Below, piece after piece: positions 18,107-27,526 of a stretch of DNA of 64,000 bases. The stretch's first letter is position 1. The number at the start of each line of letters is the position of its first letter. Both the position numbers and the translations under genes were made by a program. The DNA lies in assembly GCF_002870965.1 (NCBI RefSeq), contig NZ_PHSO01000006.1:248001-312000 (forward strand), read 5' to 3'. The notes under the pieces were generated by a model. It made no database searches and was not told the DNA's origin. It saw only the letters and a list, made by a program, of their open reading frames with translations. Source of the stretch: Tsuneonella flava. GTDB taxonomy: Bacteria; Pseudomonadota; Alphaproteobacteria; Sphingomonadales; Sphingomonadaceae.

Positions 18107-18769
18107 ATGGAAAACCCAGCCTCTGCCTTGCAATTCGTCCACGACCGCATCGCCCATGCATGCAAGATCGCTCGCCGTCCGGTCGACGATGTCACTCTCG
18201 TCGCTGTCAGCAAGACGCATCCGGCAGAGGCAATTGTGCCGCTGCTCGACGCGGGTCAGCGCGTTTTTGGCGAGAACCGGGTGCAGGAAGCGCACGCCAA
18301 ATGGCCTGCCTTAAGGGAGCAATATCCTGACGTGTCGCTGCACCTCGTCGGTCAGTTGCAATCGAACAAGGCAGACGATGCCGTGGCGCTGTTCGATTGT
18401 ATCCATTCGCTCGACCGGCCCAGTCTGGTGAAAGCGCTGGCCAAGGCATTCGACAAGGCGGGTAAACAGGTGCCCTGCTTCGTGCAGGTCGATGTCGGGG
18501 AGGAGCCACAAAAAGGCGGCTGCCCGGTCGCAGAACTGCCTGCCTTGCTATCGCAGGCAAGCGCCGCTGGCATCCCGGTGATTGGCCTGATGTGCGTGCC
18601 ACCGCACGACATCGAACCGGCACCGTTCTTTGCCTTTCTCGACAAGCTGGCCGCCGACAACGGACTGGACGGGCGCAGCATGGGGATGAGCGGCGATTAC
18701 GAAACCGCCATCATGCTCGGCGCAACGCATGTGCGGGTAGGCACGGCATTGTTCGGAGATCGAGGCTGA
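18107..18769 (+). CDS. PLP homeostasis protein YggS (COG0325)
   Basis: Pyridoxal-phosphate carrier/homeostasis protein of the alanine-racemase-like TIM-barrel fold; 220 aa. The PLP-lysine motif VAVSKTHPAE carries Lys36, followed by FGENRVQEA, HLVGQLQSNK and the C-terminal LSMGMSGDYE-like block (here SMGMSGDYETAI), all typical. The ATG at 18107 lies two bases from the divergent ThiE-like start, which leaves no space for separate promoters between them, so each promoter must lie inside the other gene or one start is misplaced. Confidence 0.92.
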   Translation: MENPASALQFVHDRIAHACKIARRPVDDVTLVAVSKTHPAEAIVPLLDAGQRVFGENRVQEAHAKWPALREQYPDVSLHLVGQLQSNKADDAVALFDCIHSLDRPSLVKALAKAFDKAGKQVPCFVQVDVGEEPQKGGCPVAELPALLSQASAAGIPVIGLMCVPPHDIEPAPFFAFLDKLAADNGLDGRSMGMSGDYETAIMLGATHVRVGTALFGDRG

Positions 18770-18830
18770 TCGACGCCCGTGTGCGGCGATCTCATATAAA
18801 GGCGCACCGCCAAGCCGGCGGGCGATGCCT

Positions 18831-21593
18831 TTATGCCCCTTCGAGTTCCGCCTGACGTTCATCGCTGGCAGCTTCCAACAGCGCCTCTTCGATGGCTTTG
18901 AGCTTGCCCGGCGCGATCACTTTTCCGCCTGTGAGGTCAGTCACGTAAAACGTATCCGCCGCACGTTCACCATAATGCGTGATGTGGGCCGACTGCACCA
19001 CCAGACTGCATTCGAACAGCGTACGCGCTAGGCGGTTGAGCAGAGCGGCACGGTCGCGCGCGTTGACTTCGATCACCGTAAAACGGCCAGAGGCCTGATT
19101 ATCGAACGTGACAATCGGGCGCACGTCGAATGCTTTGGCCCGGCTGTGCGGCAGCGGACGCTTCGCAAGTTGGGGGACCAGTTCGATCCGGTTGGCCAGC
19201 GCATCGCCGATACTGCTTTTGATCCTTTGCAATTGATCGGGTTCGAAAAACGGACGGCCGTGAATGTCCTGAACGATAAAATTATCGACGGCCCAGCCGG
19301 TGCGCGTCGTGTGAATGCGCGCATCGATGATATTGGCGCCCGCCAGATGGATACCGCCGGCGATGCGGTAGAACAGGCCGGGATGGTCGGCAGCGATCAC
19401 CGTCACCAATGTCGCCCCGCGTGCCTTATCGACCTCGCAATGGATCGACAGGTTATCCTTTACTTCGTGCGCGGCGGTATAGTGGACGATGTTAATCGCG
19501 ATGATGTCTTCCGGCTCCGCGATCCAGTAGGCATCGTCGAAGCGATCGCCATAAAGGCGCAGGAAGCCCTTCTTATCGGCCAACAGTTCGGCAACAGCAG
19601 CCTTCTTGGCGGCGACCCGTTGTTCGCGCCCATGCTTCATATGGCCGAGCCGCAAGCGTTCTTCCGCTGCATCGTATAGCTCACCCAAGAGCTGGCCTTT
19701 CCACGAATTCCACGTCCCCGGCCCGACCGCGCGGATATCGATTGCTGTCAGGATTGCGAGATGGCGCAATCGTTCCAGACTTTGCACTTCCTTCACGAAA
19801 TCTTCGATTGTCTTCGGATCGGTCAGGTCGCGCTTGAAGGCAATCCGGCTCATCAGCAGATGTTGCCGCACCAGCCACGCCACCAGCGCAGTCTCGCTAT
19901 CGTCAAGGCCGAAGCGCGGGCACAGTTCCTCGGCCACCTCTGCACCCAGTATCGAGTGATCGCCTCCCCGCCCCTTGGCAATATCGTGCAACAGCGCCGC
20001 GACATAGGCGCAACGGCGGCTGGCGACCTCGTGGATCAGATGCGTGGCACGGGGGTGGTCGGCTTCCAGCAGCCCTTTCTCGATCCGGCTAAGCAGCCCG
20101 ATGGCGCGGATCGTGTGCTCGTCCACCGTATAGTGGTGGTACATATCGAACTGCATCTGCGCGTTGACCCGCCCGAAATCGGGCACGAACCGGCCGAACA
20201 CTTCTGCTTCGTTCATCCAGCGCAAAACGGTTTCGGGATCGTTGCGCCCCGCCAACAGCTCCAGAAACAGGGCATTGGCACGTGGATCGTCGCGCACTTC
20301 GTGCTTGATATACCCGGCGTCGCGCGCCGCCTGACGCATCGTTTCGGGGTGGACTTCCAACCCGTTGGCCTCTGCCAGTTGGAATATTTCGATCAGTCTT
20401 ACAGGATCCTGGCGGAACCAGTCATCGCCCGGTGCGGCGATACTGCCACCGAACACGCGATACCCTTTCAACATCCGCGGCTTGGGCCGGAAACTGGCAA
20501 GCAGCCCCTTGCGTGCACGGCTTTTGGCGAACTGCTCGTCGATATGGGCAAGGAATACGCCGGTCAGGCTCCCCACGCGCTTCGCTTGCAGGAAATAGAA
20601 TTGCATGAAGCGTTCGACGGCGCTTTTGCCGGGGCGGTCGGCGAAGTTCATCCGCGAGGCGACTTGCCGTTGCAGATCGAAGGTCAGACGGTCTTCCGCT
20701 CGCCCGGTGATCGTGTGCAGGTGACACCGCACCGCCAGCATGAAGCCCTCGGCCCGGCGAAAGCTGCGATATTCGTTGGTAGTGAACAGGCCGACATCGA
20801 CCAGTTCCGCCGCCGTGCGGACTTTATGAATATACTTGCCGATCCAGTACAATGTCTGAAGGTCGCGCAAGCCCCCTTTGCCATCTTTCACATTGGGTTC
20901 AACGACATAGCGGCTATCCCCCATCCGCTTGTGCCGTGCGTTGCGCTCCTCCAGCTTTTCCGCGACGAACTGGCGCTCTGTCCCTTTGACGACATCGTCT
21001 GCGAAGCGCTGCGAAGCCTCGTCATACAGGGCCTCGTCGCCCCAGACATAGCGGCCTTCGAGCAAGGCCGTGCGAATCGACAGATCCCCGCGGGCCATGC
21101 GGACCATATCGTCTATCGAACGGCTCGAATGGCCAACCTTCAGCGCCAGATCCCACAAGTAATAGAGCATCGCTTCAATCACTTGCTCACACCAAGGCGT
21201 GTTACGGGTCGGGGTGAGAAACGCGATGTCCACATCCGAGTGCGGCGCCATTTCCGCCCGACCATATCCGCCGACCGCAACAATCGTCAGCCGCTCGCCC
21301 GAAGATCGGTTCGCAGCTGGATAGACATCGGCCACCACGTGATCGTGAATAGTGCGGATGATCTGATCGACTAAAAAGGCATATCCTGCAGTGATTTCGT
21401 GCCCGGCGGATGGCTTCTCCTCCAGCCGCCGGGTCAGTTCTTCGCGCCCCTTTTCCAGTGCATCGCGCAAGGCCGCGACGATCGCGGGGCGGGCCTTGGC
21501 GGCACCGTCCGCTTCGACATGCTCGGCAATCGTTCCGGCAAGTGCGCGACGGTCGATGATCGCCCGCTGTCCGGGGATGCGCTGTGCAATCAA
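18831..21593 (-). CDS. glnD: [Protein-PII] uridylyltransferase/uridylyl-removing enzyme GlnD
   Basis: Nitrogen sensor that uridylylates PII protein under nitrogen limitation and removes UMP when glutamine is plentiful. The 920 aa show the nucleotidyltransferase motif GGYGRAEMAPHSDVDIAFL (about residues 110-128), a GlnD helical part, an HD-type hydrolase region with HLLHDIAKG, and two C-terminal ACT domains (about 720-900) that bind glutamine. The start is a TTG overlapping the stop of the acyl-CoA synthetase gene (TTGA), implying coupled translation. No glnB or glnA is near. The association with an acyl-CoA ligase is unusual. Confidence 0.95.
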   Translation of the reverse strand: MIAQRIPGQRAIIDRRALAGTIAEHVEADGAAKARPAIVAALRDALEKGREELTRRLEEKPSAGHEITAGYAFLVDQIIRTIHDHVVADVYPAANRSSGERLTIVAVGGYGRAEMAPHSDVDIAFLTPTRNTPWCEQVIEAMLYYLWDLALKVGHSSRSIDDMVRMARGDLSIRTALLEGRYVWGDEALYDEASQRFADDVVKGTERQFVAEKLEERNARHKRMGDSRYVVEPNVKDGKGGLRDLQTLYWIGKYIHKVRTAAELVDVGLFTTNEYRSFRRAEGFMLAVRCHLHTITGRAEDRLTFDLQRQVASRMNFADRPGKSAVERFMQFYFLQAKRVGSLTGVFLAHIDEQFAKSRARKGLLASFRPKPRMLKGYRVFGGSIAAPGDDWFRQDPVRLIEIFQLAEANGLEVHPETMRQAARDAGYIKHEVRDDPRANALFLELLAGRNDPETVLRWMNEAEVFGRFVPDFGRVNAQMQFDMYHHYTVDEHTIRAIGLLSRIEKGLLEADHPRATHLIHEVASRRCAYVAALLHDIAKGRGGDHSILGAEVAEELCPRFGLDDSETALVAWLVRQHLLMSRIAFKRDLTDPKTIEDFVKEVQSLERLRHLAILTAIDIRAVGPGTWNSWKGQLLGELYDAAEERLRLGHMKHGREQRVAAKKAAVAELLADKKGFLRLYGDRFDDAYWIAEPEDIIAINIVHYTAAHEVKDNLSIHCEVDKARGATLVTVIAADHPGLFYRIAGGIHLAGANIIDARIHTTRTGWAVDNFIVQDIHGRPFFEPDQLQRIKSSIGDALANRIELVPQLAKRPLPHSRAKAFDVRPIVTFDNQASGRFTVIEVNARDRAALLNRLARTLFECSLVVQSAHITHYGERAADTFYVTDLTGGKVIAPGKLKAIEEALLEAASDERQAELEGA

Positions 21594-23281
21594 GCGGCGA
21601 CTGCTTTTTCAGTATATTGGGCGCGCAAAGTGCGCTTGTCGATTTTCTGCGTACCCAGCCGAGGTAGCGGCTTATCGACCTGCCACATACGTTCGGGGAT
21701 CTTGAACTTCGCCAGACGTTCCGTAAGAAATTCAGTCAGATCGTCGGGCGAAACGTCGCGCCCTTCCTTGGGCAGATAGACGACCGCCGGGATTTCGCCA
21801 AAGCGTTCGTCCGGCAAGCCGAAGACCGAACATTCCGCGATATCGGGATGCGCGTAAATCTCCTGCTCTACCTCGATGCAGGTGATGTTTTCACCACCGC
21901 GAATGATGATGTCTTTCTTCCTATCGACGATGAAAAGGTACTGATCTTCATCGAGATATCCGAGATCGCCTGTGCGAAACCAGCCATCTTTACTGATAGC
22001 CTGCGCTGTAGCCTTGTCATTTTCCCAATAACCACGGAAATTGGCCACAGAGCGGAAACACACTTCACCCACTTTGCCCTGATCGAGTTGATTGCCGTCG
22101 TCATCCAGAATGGCGATCTGCACGATGGGTCGGCTGGCGCGGCCGGTGCTGCCGGGCTTGGCCATGTAGTTCTCGTTGAAGTTGCCGCAGCCGACGCCGT
22201 TGGTTTCCGTCAGACCATAACCGAGCAGCGGGAAGCCGCCGGGGAAGGCTTCCTTGATCTTGTTGACGTGTTCGACCGGACGCGGGGCACCGCCGGCGGC
22301 AAAGCTCTTGCAAGCGGAGAGGTCGTATTTCTCGCGGTCGGGATGGGTTGCGATCTCGTAACTCATCAGCGGAACGCCAACGAAGTAGCTGACGCTTTCC
22401 GCTTCCATCAGCCGCATCGCTTCTTCGGCGCTCCACTTGGGCATCAGCACCAGCTTGCGGTTGATGGCGAACGACTGAAGGAACAGCGGCACTTCGCCGG
22501 TAACATGGAACAGCGGCACCGCGACCAGCGCGCTCGGCTGAGAGTCGGAGGCTTCGCCCCGTTGTTGCAGCAGCAGAGCCGCCATCGCAGACTGCGCGAC
22601 ATAGCTCATCGTACCGTGAACAACGCCGCGATGATCGGACCATGCCCCTTTCGAACTGCCGGTAGAGCCGGAAGTGTAGAGGATCGTCGCCAGATCGTCC
22701 GGCCCCAGTTCGGGCAGAGTGGTCCCTGCCGGATCGGCCCACACGCGGGCCAGCCCGTCCGCCGGTTCGCCGCCGTGGCCGAACACCACGATCTTCGCTT
22801 TGTGATCTGTTCCCTCAAGCCGCTCGGCCCGCTGGGCATCGGCCAGCACCATCTTGCAGCCCGCCAGATCGATGCCATAGGCCAGCTCGTCCCCGGTCCA
22901 GAAACCGTTGAGCAAAGTGGCACAGCCACCTGCCATCACGATGCCCATATAGGCGATGATCCAGTTGGCCGAATTACGCGCGGCAAGACCCACGCGGTCG
23001 CCCCGCTCGATCGAATGTTGGGAGATCAGCCCCGCCGCCACTGCCTGCGCCGCGGCATAGGTCTGCGCGAAAGTCAGCCGGGTCTTGCCATCGACGAGGA
23101 ACGTGTTGTCGGCGTGTTGTGTGCAATAGGCCGCGAAATAATGCGCCAGACTGGGCGGTGCGTTCTTGAAGGCCGGAATCGCCATACCATACCGCTCGAA
23201 CGGGACCGTTTCGAACGGACCGCCGGGCCCGCTGATCATGTCCATGATTTTTTCCAGTGCGTTATCGAGCTCTGTGGCCAT
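21590..23281 (-). CDS. Acyl-CoA synthetase (class I adenylate-forming)
   Basis: ATP-dependent ligase activating a carboxylic acid, probably a fatty acid, to its CoA thioester; 563 aa. The P-loop-like motif is LYTSGSTGSSKG, followed by GYGLTETNG, GWFRTGDLGYLDED, RKKDIIIRGGENI and the C-terminal lysine region GTQKIDKRTLR. The ATG at 23281 was chosen because GAGAGAGG lies just before it. Chain length and substrate cannot be read from the sequence. It is co-transcribed with glnD. Confidence 0.9.
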   Translation of the reverse strand: MATELDNALEKIMDMISGPGGPFETVPFERYGMAIPAFKNAPPSLAHYFAAYCTQHADNTFLVDGKTRLTFAQTYAAAQAVAAGLISQHSIERGDRVGLAARNSANWIIAYMGIVMAGGCATLLNGFWTGDELAYGIDLAGCKMVLADAQRAERLEGTDHKAKIVVFGHGGEPADGLARVWADPAGTTLPELGPDDLATILYTSGSTGSSKGAWSDHRGVVHGTMSYVAQSAMAALLLQQRGEASDSQPSALVAVPLFHVTGEVPLFLQSFAINRKLVLMPKWSAEEAMRLMEAESVSYFVGVPLMSYEIATHPDREKYDLSACKSFAAGGAPRPVEHVNKIKEAFPGGFPLLGYGLTETNGVGCGNFNENYMAKPGSTGRASRPIVQIAILDDDGNQLDQGKVGEVCFRSVANFRGYWENDKATAQAISKDGWFRTGDLGYLDEDQYLFIVDRKKDIIIRGGENITCIEVEQEIYAHPDIAECSVFGLPDERFGEIPAVVYLPKEGRDVSPDDLTEFLTERLAKFKIPERMWQVDKPLPRLGTQKIDKRTLRAQYTEKAVAA

Positions 23282-23413
23282 CGACGATTTTCCCTCTCTC
23301 CAGCGGTTTTGCCCGATCCGGCACCTGTCCGGGGTTTCGCCTGAACGCGGGCTATGCCAAAAGCGCGGCGGAATCCGGCGCGCTGTGCTTGCGCCCATAA
23401 TTAAGGACCAATC

Positions 23414-24337
23414 GTGCTGCTGTCACTACTGGCCGATGCATCTCAGGCAATCCGTTTCGAAGACCTAGGACTCCGTAGGGGAATCGATCTCGGATTTTTC
23501 GAACTACGGTTCTATTCGCTGGCCTATCTGGCCGGAATCGTGCTGGGTTACTGGCATCTTTCGAAGATGATCAAGGCTCCCGGCAGCCCGCTGGCACAGC
23601 GCCATGTCGACGATCTGTTCTTCTATTGCACGCTGGGCATCATCCTGGGCGGTCGGATCGGCTATGCCGCATTCTATACCGGTGGATCGAGCACAGAGCC
23701 GAGCATGTTCACGCACTTCACCCCCGGCGCATTTCCCAGTTGGGATCTGCTGCGCCTGTGGGACGGGGGGATGAGCTTCCACGGCGGCGCCATCGGGGTG
23801 CTGCTGGCGATTGCATGGGTATGCCGCAGCAACAAACTGCGCTTCATCCGGGTGGCCGATTATATCGCCGTCAACGTCGGTTTCGGAATGCTGTTCGGAC
23901 GGCTGGCGAACTTCGTCAACGGCGAGCTGTGGGGCCGCCCCACCGATGTGCCATGGGCGATGATTTTCCCTTCCGACCCGCTGCAACTGCCGCGCCACCC
24001 CAGCCAGCTTTACGAAGCGGCGCTGGAAGGCCTGCTGATCATCATCATCATGCTGCCATTGTTCTGGAAGACGCGCGCGCGCTGGCGACCCGGCCTGCTG
24101 GTGGGCGTGTTCACCGCCTGTATCGCCGCGGCGCGTTTCACTGTCGAATTCTTCCGTGAGCCAGACGCACAGCTCAGCGAATTTGCACGCCAGACGGGGC
24201 TGAGCATGGGGCAATGGCTCACGCTGCCGCTGATCCTGATCGGCATCGCGCTGGTCATCCGGGCGCTGGTCCGTCCGCCGCTCGGCACGACCCCGGCGGC
24301 AAAGGGCGAAGGGGCCACCAGCACAGAGGCGGCATGA
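23414..24337 (+). CDS. lgt: Prolipoprotein diacylglyceryl transferase Lgt
   Basis: Attaches diacylglycerol to the lipobox cysteine of prolipoproteins in the inner membrane. It has 307 aa with about seven TM helices and the Lgt motifs HGGAIGVLLA, GRLANFVNGELWGRPT (signature) and RHPSQLYEA. The GTG start at 23414 is preceded by AAGGACC. The stop overlaps the start of the midA-like gene by 4 bp. It serves the lipoproteins seen nearby, such as PstS and the CHRD protein. Confidence 0.95.
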   Translation: MLLSLLADASQAIRFEDLGLRRGIDLGFFELRFYSLAYLAGIVLGYWHLSKMIKAPGSPLAQRHVDDLFFYCTLGIILGGRIGYAAFYTGGSSTEPSMFTHFTPGAFPSWDLLRLWDGGMSFHGGAIGVLLAIAWVCRSNKLRFIRVADYIAVNVGFGMLFGRLANFVNGELWGRPTDVPWAMIFPSDPLQLPRHPSQLYEAALEGLLIIIIMLPLFWKTRARWRPGLLVGVFTACIAAARFTVEFFREPDAQLSEFARQTGLSMGQWLTLPLILIGIALVIRALVRPPLGTTPAAKGEGATSTEAA

Positions 24338-25395
24338 CCGGGCAGGTTCCGACCAGTCAGGCCGAAATATTTCGACGTCTGATCCGCACGACCGGCCCGA
24401 TCAGCCTCGCGCACTATATGGCGGAAAGCAACGCGCGCTATTACGCGGGGCGCGATCCGTTCGGCAGCGGCGGCGATTTCATCACCGCCCCGGAAATCAG
24501 CCAGATGTTCGGCGAACTGATCGGGCTGTGGCTGGCCGACATATGGCTGCGCGCCGGTCGGCCTGCCCCGGTACACTATGTCGAACTCGGTCCCGGCCGC
24601 GGGACACTGGCCGGCGACGCGCTGCGTTCGATGAAGCAATACGGGCTGATGCCCACTGTCCACTTTGTCGAAACCTCGCCCCTTCTCAGGGACGTTCAGC
24701 TGCATTCCGTGCCCAATGCGCGGTTTCACGATGATCTGAGCACATTGCCCGACGATGGGCCGCTGCTGATCGTCGGCAACGAATTCCTCGATGCCCTGCC
24801 GGTGCGGCAACTGGTGCGAACGGCGGACGGCTGGCGCGAACGGATGATCGGGCTGGACGGAGACGATTTCGTTTTCGTCGCCGGGGATCGACCGATGGAC
24901 GCCGCCCTGCCCCCCGACCGGCAGGATGCAGGCGAAGGGACTATCGTCGAAACGTGCCCTGCCGCCGCATCGGTGGTTTACGAAATCGCCGGACGGCTGG
25001 CGAAGCAGAAAGGCACCGCTTTGCTGATCGACTACGGCCATTCCGACGAGCGTGACGGCAGCACTTTGCAGGCCGTCCACGCGCACACGAAGGTCAATCC
25101 TTTCGCTGCACCGGGCGAAGCCGATCTGACGGCTCTGGTCGATTTCGCTACTTTGGCGCGGGTGGCGCAATCGCGCGACATCGCTTGGCTCGGCACAGCC
25201 ACGCAGGGCGACTGGCTACGCACATTAGGGATCGAAGCGCGCACGCAGGCCCTGTCCGAACGCGCGCCGCAATATCGCGAAGAGCTGTGCGCCGCGCGCG
25301 ACCGGCTGATCGCGGAAGATCAGATGGGCAATCTGTTCAAGGTGATGGGCCTTGCCGCATCGGGCTGGCCAGAGGGCGCCGGGTTCGAGGGATAA
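24334..25395 (+). CDS. SAM-dependent methyltransferase, MidA/NDUFAF7 family
   Basis: A 353-aa class I methyltransferase of the COG1565 family; the mitochondrial relative methylates a complex I subunit during assembly. The motifs are GGDFITAPEISQMFGELIG at the N terminus, the SAM-binding VELGPGRGTLAGDALR, and GNEFLDALPVRQLV. The start overlaps the lgt stop (ATGA), so the two are an operon. In bacteria the target is not settled; a role in complex I assembly is inferred from the family only. Confidence 0.9.
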   Translation: MTGQVPTSQAEIFRRLIRTTGPISLAHYMAESNARYYAGRDPFGSGGDFITAPEISQMFGELIGLWLADIWLRAGRPAPVHYVELGPGRGTLAGDALRSMKQYGLMPTVHFVETSPLLRDVQLHSVPNARFHDDLSTLPDDGPLLIVGNEFLDALPVRQLVRTADGWRERMIGLDGDDFVFVAGDRPMDAALPPDRQDAGEGTIVETCPAAASVVYEIAGRLAKQKGTALLIDYGHSDERDGSTLQAVHAHTKVNPFAAPGEADLTALVDFATLARVAQSRDIAWLGTATQGDWLRTLGIEARTQALSERAPQYREELCAARDRLIAEDQMGNLFKVMGLAASGWPEGAGFEG

Positions 25396-25428
25396 CAGGG
25401 TGGCGCATCGGGCTCCGGTTCCGCCCTT

Positions 25429-25547
25429 CGTCATTGCGAGGAGCATCGCGACGTGGCAATCCATGCACCGCCCTCTCCCCCACCACAACCGGCGCGATGG
25501 GCGGAACCGTCAGTTCATGGATTGCTTCACTGCGTTCGCAATGACGA
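25429..25547. repeat. Palindromic dispersed repeat (family 1), complete copy
   Basis: The left arm begins CGTCATTGCGAG and ends GGCAATCCATG; the right arm begins CATGGATTGC and ends CGCAATGACGAG, so the whole is an inverted repeat of about 119 bp around a GC-rich centre. Related copies lie at 49496-49613 and 58674-58712. The sequence resembles widespread REP/MITE-like intergenic repeats. It fills most of the gap between midA and the sensor kinase. Confidence 0.75.
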
Positions 25548-25680
25548 GTGGAGGGGCGTGAGTGACGGGCATATCGCAGATCGCCACAGACCGCCGCACC
25601 GCTCTCAACCAGCGCCCGCACCCCTCGGCGCTACCAACGTCACCCAAGCGGCACCAACGCCAGCTCCACGCACCAACGTC

Positions 25681-25763
25681 GCCCCGGACCCGATCCGGGG
25701 CCCCGCTTTTCTTCGGGCGCGGCGCTGCAGGAAGCCGGACCCCGACTCAGTGGCCGGGGTGAC
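25681..25763. repeat. Palindromic repeat family 2 (GGCCCCGGATC type), two units
   Basis: GCCCCGGACCCGATCCGGGGC forms a palindrome at 25681-25701, and a second, diverged unit with the ending CCGGGGTGACG lies at 25734-25763. Similar units occur at 31688-31892. The rest of 25548-25874 shows no credible gene. Confidence 0.65.
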
Positions 25764-25874
25764 GATGATGATGGAATGCCGCTCATCATTTCGGCCCCCG
25801 CGACAGGCAGAACCCTCACACCACGGATGCTTCCCGTCGTTCGCATGACGAGCGAGGAGGTAAGTAGCCAGCGC

Positions 25875-27389
25875 TCAGGCGTGGATGGAGGCAGTGGGGA
25901 TCGTCAGATCGACTTCCAGCCCCGCCGGTTCGAAGCGCCGTTCCATCGAACCGTTCAGTTGCCCTTCGATAGCCATTTGCACCAGCCGCGAACCGAAACC
26001 TTCGCTGCCCGCCTGAGTTGCCGGGCCACCGGATTCGCGCCAGGCAATCTGCGTCGTTTCGCTGCCTTCGCTGCAATCGACGTGAATCGAGATGCGACCT
26101 TCTGGCGCCGATAACGATCCGTATTTCGCTGAATTGGTCGCCAGTTCGTGAAACACCAGCGCCAGCGGAGTGGCTGCCCGGTGCCCAATCGCGCAGTCGT
26201 CGCCCGCAATCGCCACCCGGACACCTTCGTCGGCATACGGTGCCATCAATTCATTCAGCAGCCCGGTCAGACTATCGCCTTTTACCCCCTCTATCGGGCG
26301 CACGAAATCGTGGGCACGCCCAAGAGTACGAATTGCTGCGATCAAATCTTCCGAAAATGCCGCCGCTTCCGGGTGCCGCCGCGCGCGAATCGACACCAGC
26401 CCTGCAACCACCGCAAAGATATTCTTGATCCGATGCGACAGTTCACGGGCCAGCAGATCGCGATTGTCCGACAGGCGGCGGTTGTCGTCGATATCGGTCA
26501 TTGTGCCCGACCAGCGCACAATTTGCCCGCTTTCATCCTTCAACGGCAAGGCCCGTACCAGCATCCAGCGATATTTGCCGTCAGCCCGGCGCAGGCGATG
26601 TTCGTGTTGATACGGCTCACCGATTTCCCGCGCACGATTCCAATGTTCGATGGCGCTGTCATGATCGTCTTCATGAACCAGTGCGCTCGCCTCGCCGTCG
26701 TAGAATCCGGCCCCCTGCCCGGCATACTCGTAAAATCGCTGATTATAATAATCGAACGCCCCGTCGTCCGTGCAGGTGAAGGCGATGTCGGGCATCGAAT
26801 CCGCCAGCAGGCGAAAACGCTCTTCGCTGATCTGTAACTGACGCAGCGACTCCAAATTGGAACGCCGCGCGCGCAGGCGGCGCATCACCGCCGCCGCCAG
26901 CACCTGCATCCCTTCGGCCTGCAGATCGGTCAGCCCATCGGGCCGCGCGACCCGATCGATCACACACAGCGCGCCCAGCGGTGCGCCTTCTTCCGATACC
27001 AGCGGCACCCCGGCATAGAACCGCAGATGCATCGGTCCGGTGACCAGCGCATTGTCGGCAAAGCGCGGGTCGGTTGTCGCATCGGTGACAACCATCTGTT
27101 CGGCCTGAAGCATGGTATGCGCGCAGAAGCTGACATCGCGCGGAGTCTCGGTTTCTTCCAGCCCTTCGCGCGCGACGAAGCGCTGCCGTTCCTGTTCGAC
27201 CAGACTGACCAGAGCAATCGGCGCGTCGCACAATCTGGCCGCGAACCGGACAATTTCCGTCAGTTCGCTATCGCCGGTCAGTACGTCGATGCCATACGAT
27301 GCCATAACGGCTGCGCGTTGCCCCTCGCCACACATCGTCGCGTCGGGGGCCAAGCCGGTTGGCCATGCGTTTTTTGCTAATTTGTCCAT
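25875..27389 (-). CDS. HWE-type sensor histidine kinase (GAF-PAS)
   Basis: Soluble sensor kinase of about 504 aa. A GAF domain (about residues 30-170) is followed by a PAS/PAC domain (about 185-315) and an HWE kinase core. The phospho-acceptor region is ELSHRIKNIFAVV, the N-box is FHELATNSAKYG, and the diagnostic WxE is WRESGGP. There are no membrane segments, so it probably senses a cytoplasmic or light/redox-type signal. The ATG at 27389 was taken; other in-frame starts exist. No response regulator is adjacent, so this is an orphan kinase of the alphaproteobacterial type. Confidence 0.88.
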   Translation of the reverse strand: MDKLAKNAWPTGLAPDATMCGEGQRAAVMASYGIDVLTGDSELTEIVRFAARLCDAPIALVSLVEQERQRFVAREGLEETETPRDVSFCAHTMLQAEQMVVTDATTDPRFADNALVTGPMHLRFYAGVPLVSEEGAPLGALCVIDRVARPDGLTDLQAEGMQVLAAAVMRRLRARRSNLESLRQLQISEERFRLLADSMPDIAFTCTDDGAFDYYNQRFYEYAGQGAGFYDGEASALVHEDDHDSAIEHWNRAREIGEPYQHEHRLRRADGKYRWMLVRALPLKDESGQIVRWSGTMTDIDDNRRLSDNRDLLARELSHRIKNIFAVVAGLVSIRARRHPEAAAFSEDLIAAIRTLGRAHDFVRPIEGVKGDSLTGLLNELMAPYADEGVRVAIAGDDCAIGHRAATPLALVFHELATNSAKYGSLSAPEGRISIHVDCSEGSETTQIAWRESGGPATQAGSEGFGSRLVQMAIEGQLNGSMERRFEPAGLEVDLTIPTASIHA

Positions 27390-27526
27390 GTATCGATCCG
27401 GTGGTCGTTTTAGACTAAATCCGTGTACCTTCAATACAATTTCACTCGCCTGCACACTGCCCCCACCGCACTGATTGCCATTGTAACCATCCCTCGGCTA
27501 TGCGGGTCGGCCAGAGGAGAGAGACA

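Noticed and set aside
19761-21374. Long plus-strand frame antisense to glnD
   Set aside because: No domain, and glnD on the other strand is intact.
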